From the NCBI RefSeq assembly GCF_016921115.1, contig NZ_JAFFZS010000030.1, forward strand, positions 40,745 to 104,744: a stretch of 64,000 nucleotides of DNA, written 5' to 3'. Below are positions 27,481-36,734 of the stretch, one piece after another. The number at the start of each line of letters is the position of its first letter. The first letter of the stretch is position 1. The notes beneath the pieces were generated by a model that saw only the letters and a program-made list of their open reading frames with translations, did not search any database and was not told where the DNA came from. The position numbers were made by a program, and so were the translations under genes. Source of the stretch: Streptomyces actuosus. Its GTDB lineage: Bacteria; Actinomycetota; Actinomycetes; Streptomycetales; Streptomycetaceae.

Positions 27481-30400
27481 ATGTCGGGACGGGGCACGCG
27501 CACACGCACCCGGGCCGGGCACGGCCGGCCGCGCCCGGACGCCACCGAGGGCGGACCGCACCAGGGCGAGGCGCGGCGCGGACAGGACCGGGACGGCCCG
27601 GCGGACAGCGCTCGGCGGGACACCGGCGGTGCCCACGACTGCGGTCCGCAGGACCACCCGACGCACCCGCAGGCCCTCGGACCCGCTCTCGTCCATCTCC
27701 GGGACCCGGCCGGCCGCCCCCGCGGCCTCGGCTTCGCGGCCGACCACCTCGGCACCCTGATCACCAGCCACGAAGCAGTCGACGGCCTGACCCGGCTCGT
27801 GGTGCACACCGCCGACGACCGCAGCTGCGTCGTGACCGCCGACGCGGTGACCGCGCTGCCCCACCGCGGCCTCGCCCTCGTCCGCACCGAGGGACTCGGC
27901 CTCGACCCGCTCCCGGTCACCGCTCGGGACCGCATCGACAGCGGCACGTACGTCCGCGTCCCCGCCGGCTGCTGGCGTGAGGCCCGGGTGCTCGGCGCGA
28001 CCGGCGCCACCTACACCGCCGCCGACCGCGCCCATCCCGTCGGCGACGCCCTGGAACTGGCCATCGGCACGGCCGGCCGGGACGCGCTGCGACCCGGCGG
28101 TGGCGCGGCCGGCGGGCCCGTGCTCGACGCGGCGACCGGTGCGGCCGTCGGCGTCGTGGTCACCGCCCTGCGGGCCGGTGCCACCGCCGCCGGGCTCGCC
28201 GTGCCCCTGCGCCCCGCCGCGGACGGCCCGCTCGCCGACGTGCTCGCCCGCAACGCGGCCACCGTGCCCGCCTACGGTGCGGATCTCAACCCGGCCGGGA
28301 TGCTGGAACTCACCGCCGTCTGCGTCGGCCAGGACGGCCCGCCCGGCGCGCTGCCCGGACACGGACCGTCCCCCCGGGGCGCCGCGGACCCCGTCGAACG
28401 AGCCGTGCCGGCCGCCGCGTTCGCCGCCTTCACCGCCGGGGACGCCGCCGTCCTCGCGCTCGTCGGCGCCCCCGGCAGCGGCCGTACCACCGAACTCGCG
28501 GCGCTCGCCGCCCGCCGCAGCCGTGACCCGCTGCCCGCGCCCACCCTGTGGCTGCGCGGCGCCGACCTCCACGAGGACGACACCGGCGTCGCCGACGCCG
28601 CCCGCCGGGCGCTGGCCCGTGCCGCCCGCATCGTCGCCGTCTCCCGCGGAGGCGACCCGGCGGATCTCGGCGACCTCGGCCCCGAACACCTGGCCCGTCT
28701 CGCCCGCACCGTCGGCCGGCCCCTGCTGCTCCTCCTCGACGGCCCCGAGGAGATGCCCCCGGTCCTCGCCCACCGCCTGCCCGCCTGGACCGAGGGCACC
28801 GCGGACTGGCTGCGCCGGACGGGTGCCCGGCTCGTGATCGCCTGCCGGCCGGAGTACTGGGAGGGCGCCGGCGCGCACTTCCCCCGCGAACTCCTGCACA
28901 CGGCCGAGCCCCCCGGGGACGGGACGCTGCCGCCCTGCGTCCCGCTCGGCGACCTCGTCCCCGAGGAGGCCCGGCTGGCCCGGCAGCGCCACCGCGTCCC
29001 CGAGGACGCCCTCCCCGGCCCCGACGCCCGCCACCCCCTCACGCTGCGCCTGCTGGCCGAGGTGCGTGCCGCGCTGCCGGAGGTCTCCCGGGTCCGCGCC
29101 GACCGCCACGACGTCCTCTCCGCCCACCTGGACCTGATGTGCCTGCGCGTCGCGGTCCGGCTCGCCGCCGAGAACGAACTGCGTGGCACCGCCGTACGAC
29201 GGCTCGCGGCCAAGGTCGCCGGGCAGGTCCACGAGGCCGCCCGCCGCAGCCTCGGCCCGGGCCAGGGGGAACTGGACCGGCAGGCGTTCGAGACGGTGTT
29301 CCCCTGGGGGCCGGCCCCGACCCGGCTCGGCGGCGGCACCGGCTGGGCGTCCGCCGTCCTCGCCGAGGGCCTCCTCGTCCCCGCGGGCGGCGGCTACCGC
29401 TTCGCCCACGAGGAACTCTCCGACTGGCTCCAGGGCACGCACCTCGACCTCGACGAGGCCCTGCGCGCGCTCGTCCACCGCGACCCGCGTGAGGCGCATC
29501 CGCTGCCCGTCCCGCACCACCGCATCGGCCCCGTGGTGCAGGCCATGCTCGTCCAGGCCCGCCAGCACGGCACCCGCCGGCTCGCGCTGCGCCTCGACGA
29601 GCTGACCGACGCCCTGGAGGCGGACCCGGACTCCTGGTGGGCCGCGCGGCTGGTCACCGAGGTCCTCGCCCGCGTCCCCGACGCCACTCCGTACCTCGGT
29701 GTGCTGGGCGACCTCGCCGACCGGATCGCCGCACGGCGGCTGCCCCCGGCGCGCTTCGGTCCCGCCTTCTGGAGCGGACTCCCGCTGCGTGACGCCGACC
29801 GCCTCGACCTGCTGCGCCGCCTCGTGCTCGCCGACACCACGCCGCAGGACGGCGGCGCCCCCCGCTTCCTCGACACCACGGCCCGGCTCCTGGCCGGCGA
29901 CCCCGCCACCGTGCAGCCCCATCTCACCCACTGGTTCGACGACGAGCGGCCCCTGCCCGCCACCCCTCACGCCACGGTCGCCACCGCCGCGCAGGCCCTG
30001 CTGCACACCCACCGGCACGGCGCGCTCGACGACCTGACCGAGGTCCTGGTCGACAGCGCCCACCACCGCGCCGACGAACTCCTCGCCGTCCTCGCCGAGG
30101 ACGAGCCCTCCGCGCTCTGCCGGGCCGTCGAGCGGTGGGCCCGCGACGAACGGCCGGACCGGCGGGTGGCGGCCGTGGCGTACGGGCTGCGCGCCGCACC
30201 GTACGTCCGCAGCGACGCCGACCGGGAACTGCTGCGCCACGCCGCCCTCGCCCTCCTGGCCGGGTCCGCCGACGCCACATTGCACGGTGGCGCGCTCGCC
30301 CTCCTGGTCCGCGACCCGCGCACCCGGGCCCGCCACCTTCCGGAGGCGCTGCGCCGGTTCGCCGCAGGCGATCCTCACCTGCCGCCCGGCGCCCTGCTCA

Positions 30401-31053
30401 CCGCCTTGGCCACCCACCCGGAACCCGTCCTCGACGCTTTCCGGACCCGGCTCGCCGCGCCGAACGCCGGGGACGCGCTGCGTGCCCTCGCCGAGGTCGG
30501 CGAGGCCGGACCGGCCCGCCGCGTCGCGGCGCTGGTCCGGGAGGCCGTGGCGGCACGCCCGGACGTCGCCGAGGACGTCGCCGGATACGTCGACCGGTGC
30601 CTGAACCGTGGACCGTCCGCCCGCGCCGTGCTGCTTCCCCTGGTCACGGGTCTGCTGCACGGCGGGCCCGAGCGGGTGCGGGCCGCCCTCGCCGCCGTTC
30701 TGGCCACCCCCGGCGCCCCCGCCTCCCGACCCCTGCGCGCGGAACTGCGCGGGTTCCTGCTGGCCCACGAGCAGGAACCCGCCGTCCTCGCCGCGTTGCT
30801 CCACGCCGCCGTCTACCAGGGCGGCGACGAGTTGCGCGACCTCCTCCACCGCACCGGCCTGCTGCTCGTCCGTACGCCGGAGGGCGCCTCCCGCCTCGAC
30901 CGCGGCCTGGTCGACCTCGCCCGTCACGTCCCCGGTTTCGCCGCGCTCATGGCCGGTTGGCTGTCGGGAACCCCGGGGGACTGGGCGGCGGTCGTCGGTC
31001 CCAGCACCCGTCGCGTGATCGAGAACCTGGCGAGCGGACGGGTCCTCGTGTGA
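27481..31053 (+). CDS. STAND/NACHT-like NTPase with degenerate trypsin-like N-terminal domain
   Basis: A 1190-residue cytoplasmic protein. Residues ~60-240 follow the trypsin-like fold (GLGFAADHLGTLITSHEAV, H97), but the Asp is G130 (HRGLALV) and the nucleophile Ser in GxSGGP is A210 (GAAGGPV), so it cannot be an active serine protease. An NTPase follows: Walker A GAPGSGRTT (329-337, Arg in place of Lys at 335), Walker B LLLLLDGPEE (D420), sensor-like LVIACRPEYW (R456) and a HPLTLRLLAEV motif, as in NACHT/STAND switches. About 600 residues of leucine/alanine-rich helical repeats complete it. No transmembrane segment. GGGAGGAACGACC precedes the ATG. It stands alone between truB and ribF. Antiviral STAND proteins share this kind of layout, but a defence role here is only an inference. 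Confidence 0.75.
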   Translation: MSGRGTRTRTRAGHGRPRPDATEGGPHQGEARRGQDRDGPADSARRDTGGAHDCGPQDHPTHPQALGPALVHLRDPAGRPRGLGFAADHLGTLITSHEAVDGLTRLVVHTADDRSCVVTADAVTALPHRGLALVRTEGLGLDPLPVTARDRIDSGTYVRVPAGCWREARVLGATGATYTAADRAHPVGDALELAIGTAGRDALRPGGGAAGGPVLDAATGAAVGVVVTALRAGATAAGLAVPLRPAADGPLADVLARNAATVPAYGADLNPAGMLELTAVCVGQDGPPGALPGHGPSPRGAADPVERAVPAAAFAAFTAGDAAVLALVGAPGSGRTTELAALAARRSRDPLPAPTLWLRGADLHEDDTGVADAARRALARAARIVAVSRGGDPADLGDLGPEHLARLARTVGRPLLLLLDGPEEMPPVLAHRLPAWTEGTADWLRRTGARLVIACRPEYWEGAGAHFPRELLHTAEPPGDGTLPPCVPLGDLVPEEARLARQRHRVPEDALPGPDARHPLTLRLLAEVRAALPEVSRVRADRHDVLSAHLDLMCLRVAVRLAAENELRGTAVRRLAAKVAGQVHEAARRSLGPGQGELDRQAFETVFPWGPAPTRLGGGTGWASAVLAEGLLVPAGGGYRFAHEELSDWLQGTHLDLDEALRALVHRDPREAHPLPVPHHRIGPVVQAMLVQARQHGTRRLALRLDELTDALEADPDSWWAARLVTEVLARVPDATPYLGVLGDLADRIAARRLPPARFGPAFWSGLPLRDADRLDLLRRLVLADTTPQDGGAPRFLDTTARLLAGDPATVQPHLTHWFDDERPLPATPHATVATAAQALLHTHRHGALDDLTEVLVDSAHHRADELLAVLAEDEPSALCRAVERWARDERPDRRVAAVAYGLRAAPYVRSDADRELLRHAALALLAGSADATLHGGALALLVRDPRTRARHLPEALRRFAAGDPHLPPGALLTALATHPEPVLDAFRTRLAAPNAGDALRALAEVGEAGPARRVAALVREAVAARPDVAEDVAGYVDRCLNRGPSARAVLLPLVTGLLHGGPERVRAALAAVLATPGAPASRPLRAELRGFLLAHEQEPAVLAALLHAAVYQGGDELRDLLHRTGLLLVRTPEGASRLDRGLVDLARHVPGFAALMAGWLSGTPGDWAAVVGPSTRRVIENLASGRVLV

Positions 31054-31194
31054 AGAGTCCGCGTCACGTGCGCCCCGTCACAGCCACCATGCCGATGCCG
31101 GGCGGTGGCGCGCGGCATGGCACCCTTAGACCTGCGTAACCAGGCACCGAAACACCAACGGCAGATACAGACACGGGTTCGAGGAGCGGTCACA

Positions 31195-32154
31195 GTGCAG
31201 CGCTGGCGTGGCTTGGAGGACATCCCCCAGGACTGGGGGCGCAGCGTCGTCACCATCGGCTCCTACGACGGAGTGCACCGCGGCCACCAGCTGATCATCC
31301 GGCACGCCGTGGACCGCGCTCGCCAACTCGGTGTGCCCGCCGTCGTCGTCACCTTCGATCCGCACCCCAGCGAGGTCGTCCGCCCCGGCAGCCACCCGCC
31401 GTTGCTCGCCCCGCATCACCGCCGTGCCGAGCTGATGGCCGAGCTGGGTGTGGACGCGGTGCTGATCCTGCCGTTCACCACCGAGTTCTCGAAGCTGTCG
31501 CCGGCGGACTTCGTCGTCAAGGTCCTCGTCGACCGGCTGCACGCCAGAGCCGTGGTCGAGGGCCCCAACTTCCGCTTCGGCCACAAGGCCGCGGGCAACG
31601 TGGAGTTCCTCACCGAGCAGGGCAAGGAGCACGACTTCGAGGTGGAGGTCGTCGAACTCCACCTCACCGGCGCGGCGGGCGGGGGCCAGCCGTTCTCCTC
31701 CACGCTGACCCGCCGCCTGGTGGCCGAGGGGGACGTCGCCGGCGCCGCCGAGATCCTCGGCCGCCCGCACCGCGTGGAGGGCGTGGTGGTGCGCGGCGCC
31801 CAGCGCGGCCGTGAGCTGGGCTTCCCGACCGCCAACGTCGAGACGCTGCCGCACACCGCCATCCCCGCCGACGGTGTGTACGCCGGCTGGCTGCACACGG
31901 GCGGCGAGGCGATGCCGGCCGCGATCTCCGTCGGGACCAACCCGCAGTTCGACGGCACCGAGCGGACCGTGGAGGCGTACGCCATCGACCGGGTGGGTCT
32001 GGATCTGTACGGCCTGCACGTCGCCGTGGACTTCCTCGCCTATGTGCGCGGTCAAGCCCGCTTCGACACGCTGGACGCGCTGCTGGAGCAGATGGCCGAG
32101 GACGTCAAGCGCTGCCGGGAGCTGGTGGCGGAGGCCGACGCCGAGGTCCGGTAG
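31195..32154 (+). CDS. ribF: Bifunctional riboflavin kinase / FAD synthetase
   Basis: Makes FMN then FAD from riboflavin; 319 residues. The N-terminal nucleotidyltransferase domain shows GSYDGVHRGHQ (residues 22-32), TFDPHP and VEGPNFRFGHKAAGN. The C-terminal kinase domain shows GVVVRGAQRGRELGFPTANV and SVGTNPQFDGTERTVEAY. The start is a GTG at 31195 with GAGGAG nine bases upstream; longer in-frame extensions lack support. In mycobacteria rpsO lies next to ribF; here the type VII secretion locus intervenes. Confidence 0.96.
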   Translation: MQRWRGLEDIPQDWGRSVVTIGSYDGVHRGHQLIIRHAVDRARQLGVPAVVVTFDPHPSEVVRPGSHPPLLAPHHRRAELMAELGVDAVLILPFTTEFSKLSPADFVVKVLVDRLHARAVVEGPNFRFGHKAAGNVEFLTEQGKEHDFEVEVVELHLTGAAGGGQPFSSTLTRRLVAEGDVAGAAEILGRPHRVEGVVVRGAQRGRELGFPTANVETLPHTAIPADGVYAGWLHTGGEAMPAAISVGTNPQFDGTERTVEAYAIDRVGLDLYGLHVAVDFLAYVRGQARFDTLDALLEQMAEDVKRCRELVAEADAEVR

Positions 32155-32170
32155 GGACCTGTACGACGCC

Positions 32171-32210
32171 GAAGGGCGGCCGGTGCCTGCTGGGCACCGG
32201 CCGCCCTTTC
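32171..32210. terminator. Bidirectional terminator between ribF and the ParA-like gene
   Basis: A 16-bp stem AAGGGCGGCCGGTGCC with a 5-nt loop and a CCCTTTCG tail lies between convergent genes. An outer GTACGACG/CGTCGTAC pairing extends it. Confidence 0.8.
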
Positions 32211-32223
32211 GTCGTACGCCGGG

Positions 32224-35200
32224 TTACTGCTGCGGCGGCTCGGGCTGGGCCGGGGGCTGTTCTCCCGGCTGTGGGTAGCCGTACCCCTCCGGCGGGCCCG
32301 GCTGCTGCGGGGCCTGCTGCTGTCCCGGCTGCTGCGGTGCGGGGTGGGGGTGCGGCTGGTGGCCGCCGGGCTGGCCGGGCTGTGCCGGGAACGGGGCGGC
32401 GGGTTGGCCCGGCTGCGGCGGGTACGGCTGGCCCTGCGGCGGGTACGGCTGGCCAGCCTGCTGCGGGTACGGCTGGCCGGGCTGCTGGGGGTGCGGCTGC
32501 GGCGGGTACGGCTGGCCGGGTTGTCCCGGCTGTCCGTACGACGGACCGGGGTGCCCGGGTTGCGCGTACGGCCGGCCGGGCTGTCCCGGCTGCGCCGGCA
32601 TCCCGTGCGGTGCGTACGGTTGACCCGGCTGCTGCGGTTGCGGGACCTGCTGGCCCGGGTACGGCTGGCCCGGCATCGGCTGACCCTGACCCGGCATCGG
32701 CTGACCCTGGCCCGGCATGGGCGGGGCCGCCACGGGCGGCGGATTGCCGTCGCTGGTCCACAGGCCGTGCGCCTGCTGGTGCCGGGTGAAGTCCTCGGCG
32801 ATCATCGCGGCGAGATGGAAGTACGCCTCCCGCACCTTCGGCCGCATCATGTCCAGATCGACCTCCGCTCCCGCTGCGAGGTGCTCGTCGAACGGCACGA
32901 CGACGACGCCGCGGCAGCGGGTCTCGAAGTGGCCCACGATGTCCTCGACCTTGATCATCTTGCCGGTCTCGCGCACGCCGGAGATGACGGTGATCGAGCG
33001 GGCGACCAGGTCCTGGTAGCCGTGCGCCGACAGCCAGTCCAGGGTCGTGCTGGCGCTGGACGCGCCGTCCACGGACGGCGTGGAGATGATGATGAGCTGG
33101 TCGGCCAGGTCCAGTACACCGCGCATGGCGCTGTAGAGCAGGCCCGTGCCCGAGTCGGTGAGGATGATCGGGTACTGCTTGCCCAGGACGTCGATGGCGC
33201 GCCGGTAGTCCTCGTCGTTGAAGGTCGTCGAGACGGCCGGGTCGACGTCATTGGCGATGATCTCCAGGCCGGACGGGGCCTGCGAGGTGAACCGCCGGAT
33301 GTCCATGTACGAGTTGAGGTACGGGATCGCCTGGACGAGGTCGCGGATCGTCGCGCCGGTCTCGCGCCGCACCCGGCGGCCGAGTGTGCCGGCGTCCGGG
33401 TTGGCGTCGATGGCCAGGATCTTGTCCTGTCGCTCGGTGGCGAGCGTGGAACCCAGCGCGGTGGTGGTCGTGGTCTTGCCGACACCGCCCTTGAGGCTGA
33501 TCACGGCGATGCGGTAGCAGGACAGCACCGGTGTGCGGATGAGGTCGAGCTTGCGCTGCCGCTCGGCCTCCTCCTTCTTTCCGCCCAGCTTGAACCGGCC
33601 CCCGCCCGCGGCCGGACGGCTGCTCTTGGTCCGCTGCTTCTTGTTGTTGAGCAGCCGGTCGGATGACAGTTCGACCGCCGCGGTGTAACCCAGCGGTGCG
33701 GCACCGGGGTTGGTGGGCTGGCGCTGGTCGTGCTGCACCGGCTGCGGCCAGGCCGCCCCGGTGCGCGGGTCGACGGGCGGCACCGGCGCGCCCGGCCCCG
33801 GCTGCGGTGCCTGCGGGGCGGCCTCGGGCGGCTGCGGCGCACCGTGCTGCTGCGCCGGGGGCGGGAAGCCGTGACCGTCCTGGGAGTCGGGCACCGGGGG
33901 CGGCGGGAAGCCGTACCCCGAGGGCGCCGGGCCGGTCGGCTGCTGTGCGGGTGCGCCCGGCGGCGGGAAGCCGTAGCCGGGCTGCGCCTCGGGCGCCGGG
34001 GCGGGCGGCCGAGGCGTGGCGGGCGGCGCGGTGGGCCGGCCGCCTTCCTGCGGGAATCCGGGGCCGGTGGGCGGCGGGCCCTGCGGGCCCGGGGCGGGCG
34101 GCGGGTTCCAGGCGGCCGGGGCGGGCTGCGGCGCCTGGGGAGGGAAGGGCTGCTGGGGCGCCTGCGGGTGTGCGGGCGCCGAGGGGTCCGGCTGCGGAGC
34201 CGCAGGGACCCCGCCCTGGTGCGGCACCGGGGCGGGGCCCTGGGGCTGCGGAGCTGCGGGGCCCGCCGGGTGCGGCTGCGCGGTCCAGTGGGCGGCCGGG
34301 GCCGGGGCGGCGGGCTCGTACGACGGCGGCAGCGGTGGAACGCCCTGCTGCGGCGCCGGCGACCCGGTCCGGTCCGGGGCGGGCTGCACGGCACGGGGGT
34401 CGGGGGCGGCGCCTTCGGTGACCGGCGCCTCGCCGGGGCTCGCGGGGGCGTCCGCGACGGAGGTGCCGACGGCGACGGGCGCGTCCGCCACGGGCGCGTC
34501 CGCCACGGGTGCGCCGGTGTCACCGGGTGCGACGGCTTCGGGTGCGTCGACGCCGTCGCCCTCGGCGGACGAGGGGGCGCCGGCGCCGGCCTCGGCGGTG
34601 TCCTGGGCGGTGCTGTCCGTGGCGCCCTCGGGGTCCTCGGCCGCGGCGACGTCCTCGCCCTCGCTCGTGGCGGGGTCCGCGACGTCGGCCGCGCCCGGGA
34701 TGCCGTCGACAGAGAAGGCGTCCACGGGCGGGGTGTCGGCGGTGTCCGCGTGGGCGGCGGCCGGCCCGTCCGCCGACGCTCCGGCTCCGGCAGCCACGCC
34801 GGTCCCGACGGGCGCGGCAGGTCCTCCGGACTCGCCGGTGCCGGTGGTTTCGGCCGAGGCGGCGGGCGCGGGGGGCTCGGCGGGCTCCGCGGTGCCGGGG
34901 TGTCCGGCCGCGGCCGCGGGGTCCTGCGCCCCGTCGGAGGCCTCGGCGGGGCTCTCGCCACCCTGCTCGGCGGCGGCCCGCTCGTCGATCTCACGCTTGA
35001 GAGCCGACGCGGAGATGCGCATGGTCGCCCCGCTGACGAGGTCGCCGTTGCCCGGTTCCCCGGCCTCCGGCGGCACGGGCGCCGTGGCCGGTGCCGGCTG
35101 CGCGACGGGCGCGTCGGGCGCTGTGGGGGGAGCCGGTGCGAACGCCGCGTCGGGTCCGGCCGGAGGAGCGGACGCCTCAGGCGCGGGCGGGTACGCCGGA

Positions 35201-35514
35201 GGGTACGCCGCGTCGGGCGCGGGCGGGGGTGTGGGTGCCCAGGCCGGCTGGAAGCCGCTGCCCGGAGGCAGGTCGGGCACGGACACCGGTGGGCCCACGG
35301 GCGGAGGAGGCGTGGCCGGACCGGGCGCCGGCGGCGGCACGGGTGCCGGGGACGACGGCGCGGGCGTCTGACCCGACGCGTTCTGCGTGTACCAGGCGGG
35401 CGGCGCGTAGTCGATGGTGAACTCGCCCGTCATCTCGATGGCGGACTCCGCGTCGGTCTGGTCGTCGTCGGGTGTGTCCCAGCCCCCGCGGATCCCGTCC
35501 CGATCGCTGTTCAC
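32224..35514 (-). CDS. ESX-associated ParA/MinD-family ATPase (EspI-like) with long proline-rich arms
   Basis: A 1096-residue protein. The central ATPase (~660-920) has the deviant Walker A KGGVGKTTT (K675-T682), typical of ParA/MinD, plus ILAIDANPDAGTL, LILTDSGTGLL and a QLIIISTPSVDG strand. Residues ~35-620 are P/A/E-rich and low-complexity; residues ~925-1096 are a P/Q/G-rich tail of PGQPYP-like repeats. Mycobacterial EspI, encoded in ESX loci, has the same plan (proline-rich arm plus P-loop domain). It begins at GTG 35514 with AGGAGG seven bases upstream. It lies downstream of eccE in the same direction but separated by 476 bp, so probably has its own promoter. Likely role: nucleotide-dependent regulation or positioning of the secretion apparatus. 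Confidence 0.85.
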   Translation of the reverse strand: MNSDRDGIRGGWDTPDDDQTDAESAIEMTGEFTIDYAPPAWYTQNASGQTPAPSSPAPVPPPAPGPATPPPPVGPPVSVPDLPPGSGFQPAWAPTPPPAPDAAYPPAYPPAPEASAPPAGPDAAFAPAPPTAPDAPVAQPAPATAPVPPEAGEPGNGDLVSGATMRISASALKREIDERAAAEQGGESPAEASDGAQDPAAAAGHPGTAEPAEPPAPAASAETTGTGESGGPAAPVGTGVAAGAGASADGPAAAHADTADTPPVDAFSVDGIPGAADVADPATSEGEDVAAAEDPEGATDSTAQDTAEAGAGAPSSAEGDGVDAPEAVAPGDTGAPVADAPVADAPVAVGTSVADAPASPGEAPVTEGAAPDPRAVQPAPDRTGSPAPQQGVPPLPPSYEPAAPAPAAHWTAQPHPAGPAAPQPQGPAPVPHQGGVPAAPQPDPSAPAHPQAPQQPFPPQAPQPAPAAWNPPPAPGPQGPPPTGPGFPQEGGRPTAPPATPRPPAPAPEAQPGYGFPPPGAPAQQPTGPAPSGYGFPPPPVPDSQDGHGFPPPAQQHGAPQPPEAAPQAPQPGPGAPVPPVDPRTGAAWPQPVQHDQRQPTNPGAAPLGYTAAVELSSDRLLNNKKQRTKSSRPAAGGGRFKLGGKKEEAERQRKLDLIRTPVLSCYRIAVISLKGGVGKTTTTTALGSTLATERQDKILAIDANPDAGTLGRRVRRETGATIRDLVQAIPYLNSYMDIRRFTSQAPSGLEIIANDVDPAVSTTFNDEDYRRAIDVLGKQYPIILTDSGTGLLYSAMRGVLDLADQLIIISTPSVDGASSASTTLDWLSAHGYQDLVARSITVISGVRETGKMIKVEDIVGHFETRCRGVVVVPFDEHLAAGAEVDLDMMRPKVREAYFHLAAMIAEDFTRHQQAHGLWTSDGNPPPVAAPPMPGQGQPMPGQGQPMPGQPYPGQQVPQPQQPGQPYAPHGMPAQPGQPGRPYAQPGHPGPSYGQPGQPGQPYPPQPHPQQPGQPYPQQAGQPYPPQGQPYPPQPGQPAAPFPAQPGQPGGHQPHPHPAPQQPGQQQAPQQPGPPEGYGYPQPGEQPPAQPEPPQQ

Positions 35515-35990
35515 AGTTCCTCCTGGTGTGGTCGAACGCCCTCATGCAGTGCTGGGGGGTGACCGTTCCTGTCGTACATTCCCCGGGTTGTTCCCCCGGG
35601 CCGTTCCCCGGTGGCCCCGGACCCTGTCGTCGCGGGACGCGCAGGCCCCGCTCACGGGTACACGTGACGTGCCCTGCCCCAGCCTAATCACGAACACCGC
35701 GACCCCGGCAGGCCCGCCCACCTCTTTCCCCGCGCCCGAGGTGCCGCACCGCCCGGAGAACCGCCGCGAGACGCCCCTACGTTCACCGAACCGTGACGAG
35801 CGGCGGCCCCCAACCCGCCTCCGGCAGGGCATCGATGCGCCGCTCGGCGGCGGAACGGACGTGCTACGCACGGGAGATACGGTGCAAGACGAGGAGGAAC
35901 GGGACAGGCAGGGTGAAGATGCGACGAGCCTCGTGAGACCGGGCAGAGCGGCGGAGGTGGGCGCCCGCCGCGGACCGTTCGGCAGCGGGG
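35515..35990. other. Intergenic region upstream of the ParA-like gene
   Basis: A 476-bp gap between two leftward genes. No gene seen. On the minus strand a TAGGCT around 35683-35688 could be a -10 box for the ParA-like gene, giving a leader of about 160 nt; the -35 is not recognisable. Confidence 0.45.
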
Positions 35991-36734
35991 TCAGTCCATG
36001 CGCCGCGCCACGCCCAGCAGTCCGACCTCGGGATCCGTCGCCTGCGTCATCACGTACTGCCGGTCGCGGTCGGTGCACCACAGCGTGACGCCGTCCGGGA
36101 GCGAGGGCAGCGACTCGATCTCGGGGCGCGGCAGCCCGATCACCCGGCCGATCTCCGCCGCCTCGTCCGGCGACACCCGCTGCACCCCCACCAACCGGGC
36201 CTGCCGCATCAACCGCGGTGCGACGGGGCTGAGATACGGCAGCAGCGTGAGCACCGACTGCCAGGGCGCCGACGCCACACGCCCGCGCGGAGGGCGCATC
36301 CCGCAGTCCCGCACCACGAGGACCGGCGTGCCGGCGGACGCGCCCTGCGGAGGCACCCGGCCGACGTCGTACACCGCGAGGCCGTTCTGCCCGCCGCCCA
36401 TGGCGTGCACCATCGGCATCCACGCCTGCGCGCGCCCCGTCTCCACGGCCACCCGGGCACCGGTCGCTGCCGCGCGCAGCGCGAGGACCTGCGCGGTCCA
36501 CAGGCCGCCGATGAGCGCGATGTCGTACGGTGTGGGGCGGTTGACGCCGAGCACGGCGGGCCGGCCCTCGGTGTCCACCCCGACCACCACGCCGTCGTCG
36601 CCGATCGGCAAGGACAGCGCGTCGGCCTGCTCCACGGTCAGTGTGTGCCGCGGATGCCGCGGGCCCAGCAGGCCGAAGCCGGTGCGCAGACGCTCCCCGA
36701 AGGACGGGTCCGCGGCATGGGTCGTCGTCGCCAT
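35991..36734 (-). CDS. Hypothetical protein of the type VII secretion locus
   Basis: A 247-residue soluble protein, not recognised as a named family. It lacks a signal peptide and membrane helices. Visible segments are TLTVEQADALSLPIGDDG, a central ALIGGLWTAQVLALRAAA helix, and an MTQATDPEVGLLGVARRMD end. Its ATG overlaps the eccE stop by one base (TGATG), so it is translationally coupled to EccE. A structural or regulatory accessory role in the ESX apparatus is inferred from this context alone. Confidence 0.75.
   Translation of the reverse strand: MATTTHAADPSFGERLRTGFGLLGPRHPRHTLTVEQADALSLPIGDDGVVVGVDTEGRPAVLGVNRPTPYDIALIGGLWTAQVLALRAAATGARVAVETGRAQAWMPMVHAMGGGQNGLAVYDVGRVPPQGASAGTPVLVVRDCGMRPPRGRVASAPWQSVLTLLPYLSPVAPRLMRQARLVGVQRVSPDEAAEIGRVIGLPRPEIESLPSLPDGVTLWCTDRDRQYVMTQATDPEVGLLGVARRMD

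Noticed and set aside
26254..30927. A 1557-codon open frame on the minus strand opposite truB and the STAND gene
   Set aside because: It mirrors plus-strand genes with clear motifs; its translation is G/V/R/A-rich with no domain, as expected for antisense frames in high-G+C DNA.
27481..31053. Calling the protein an active trypsin-like serine protease
   Set aside because: The GxSGGP serine is Ala and the triad Asp is Gly; only the His remains.
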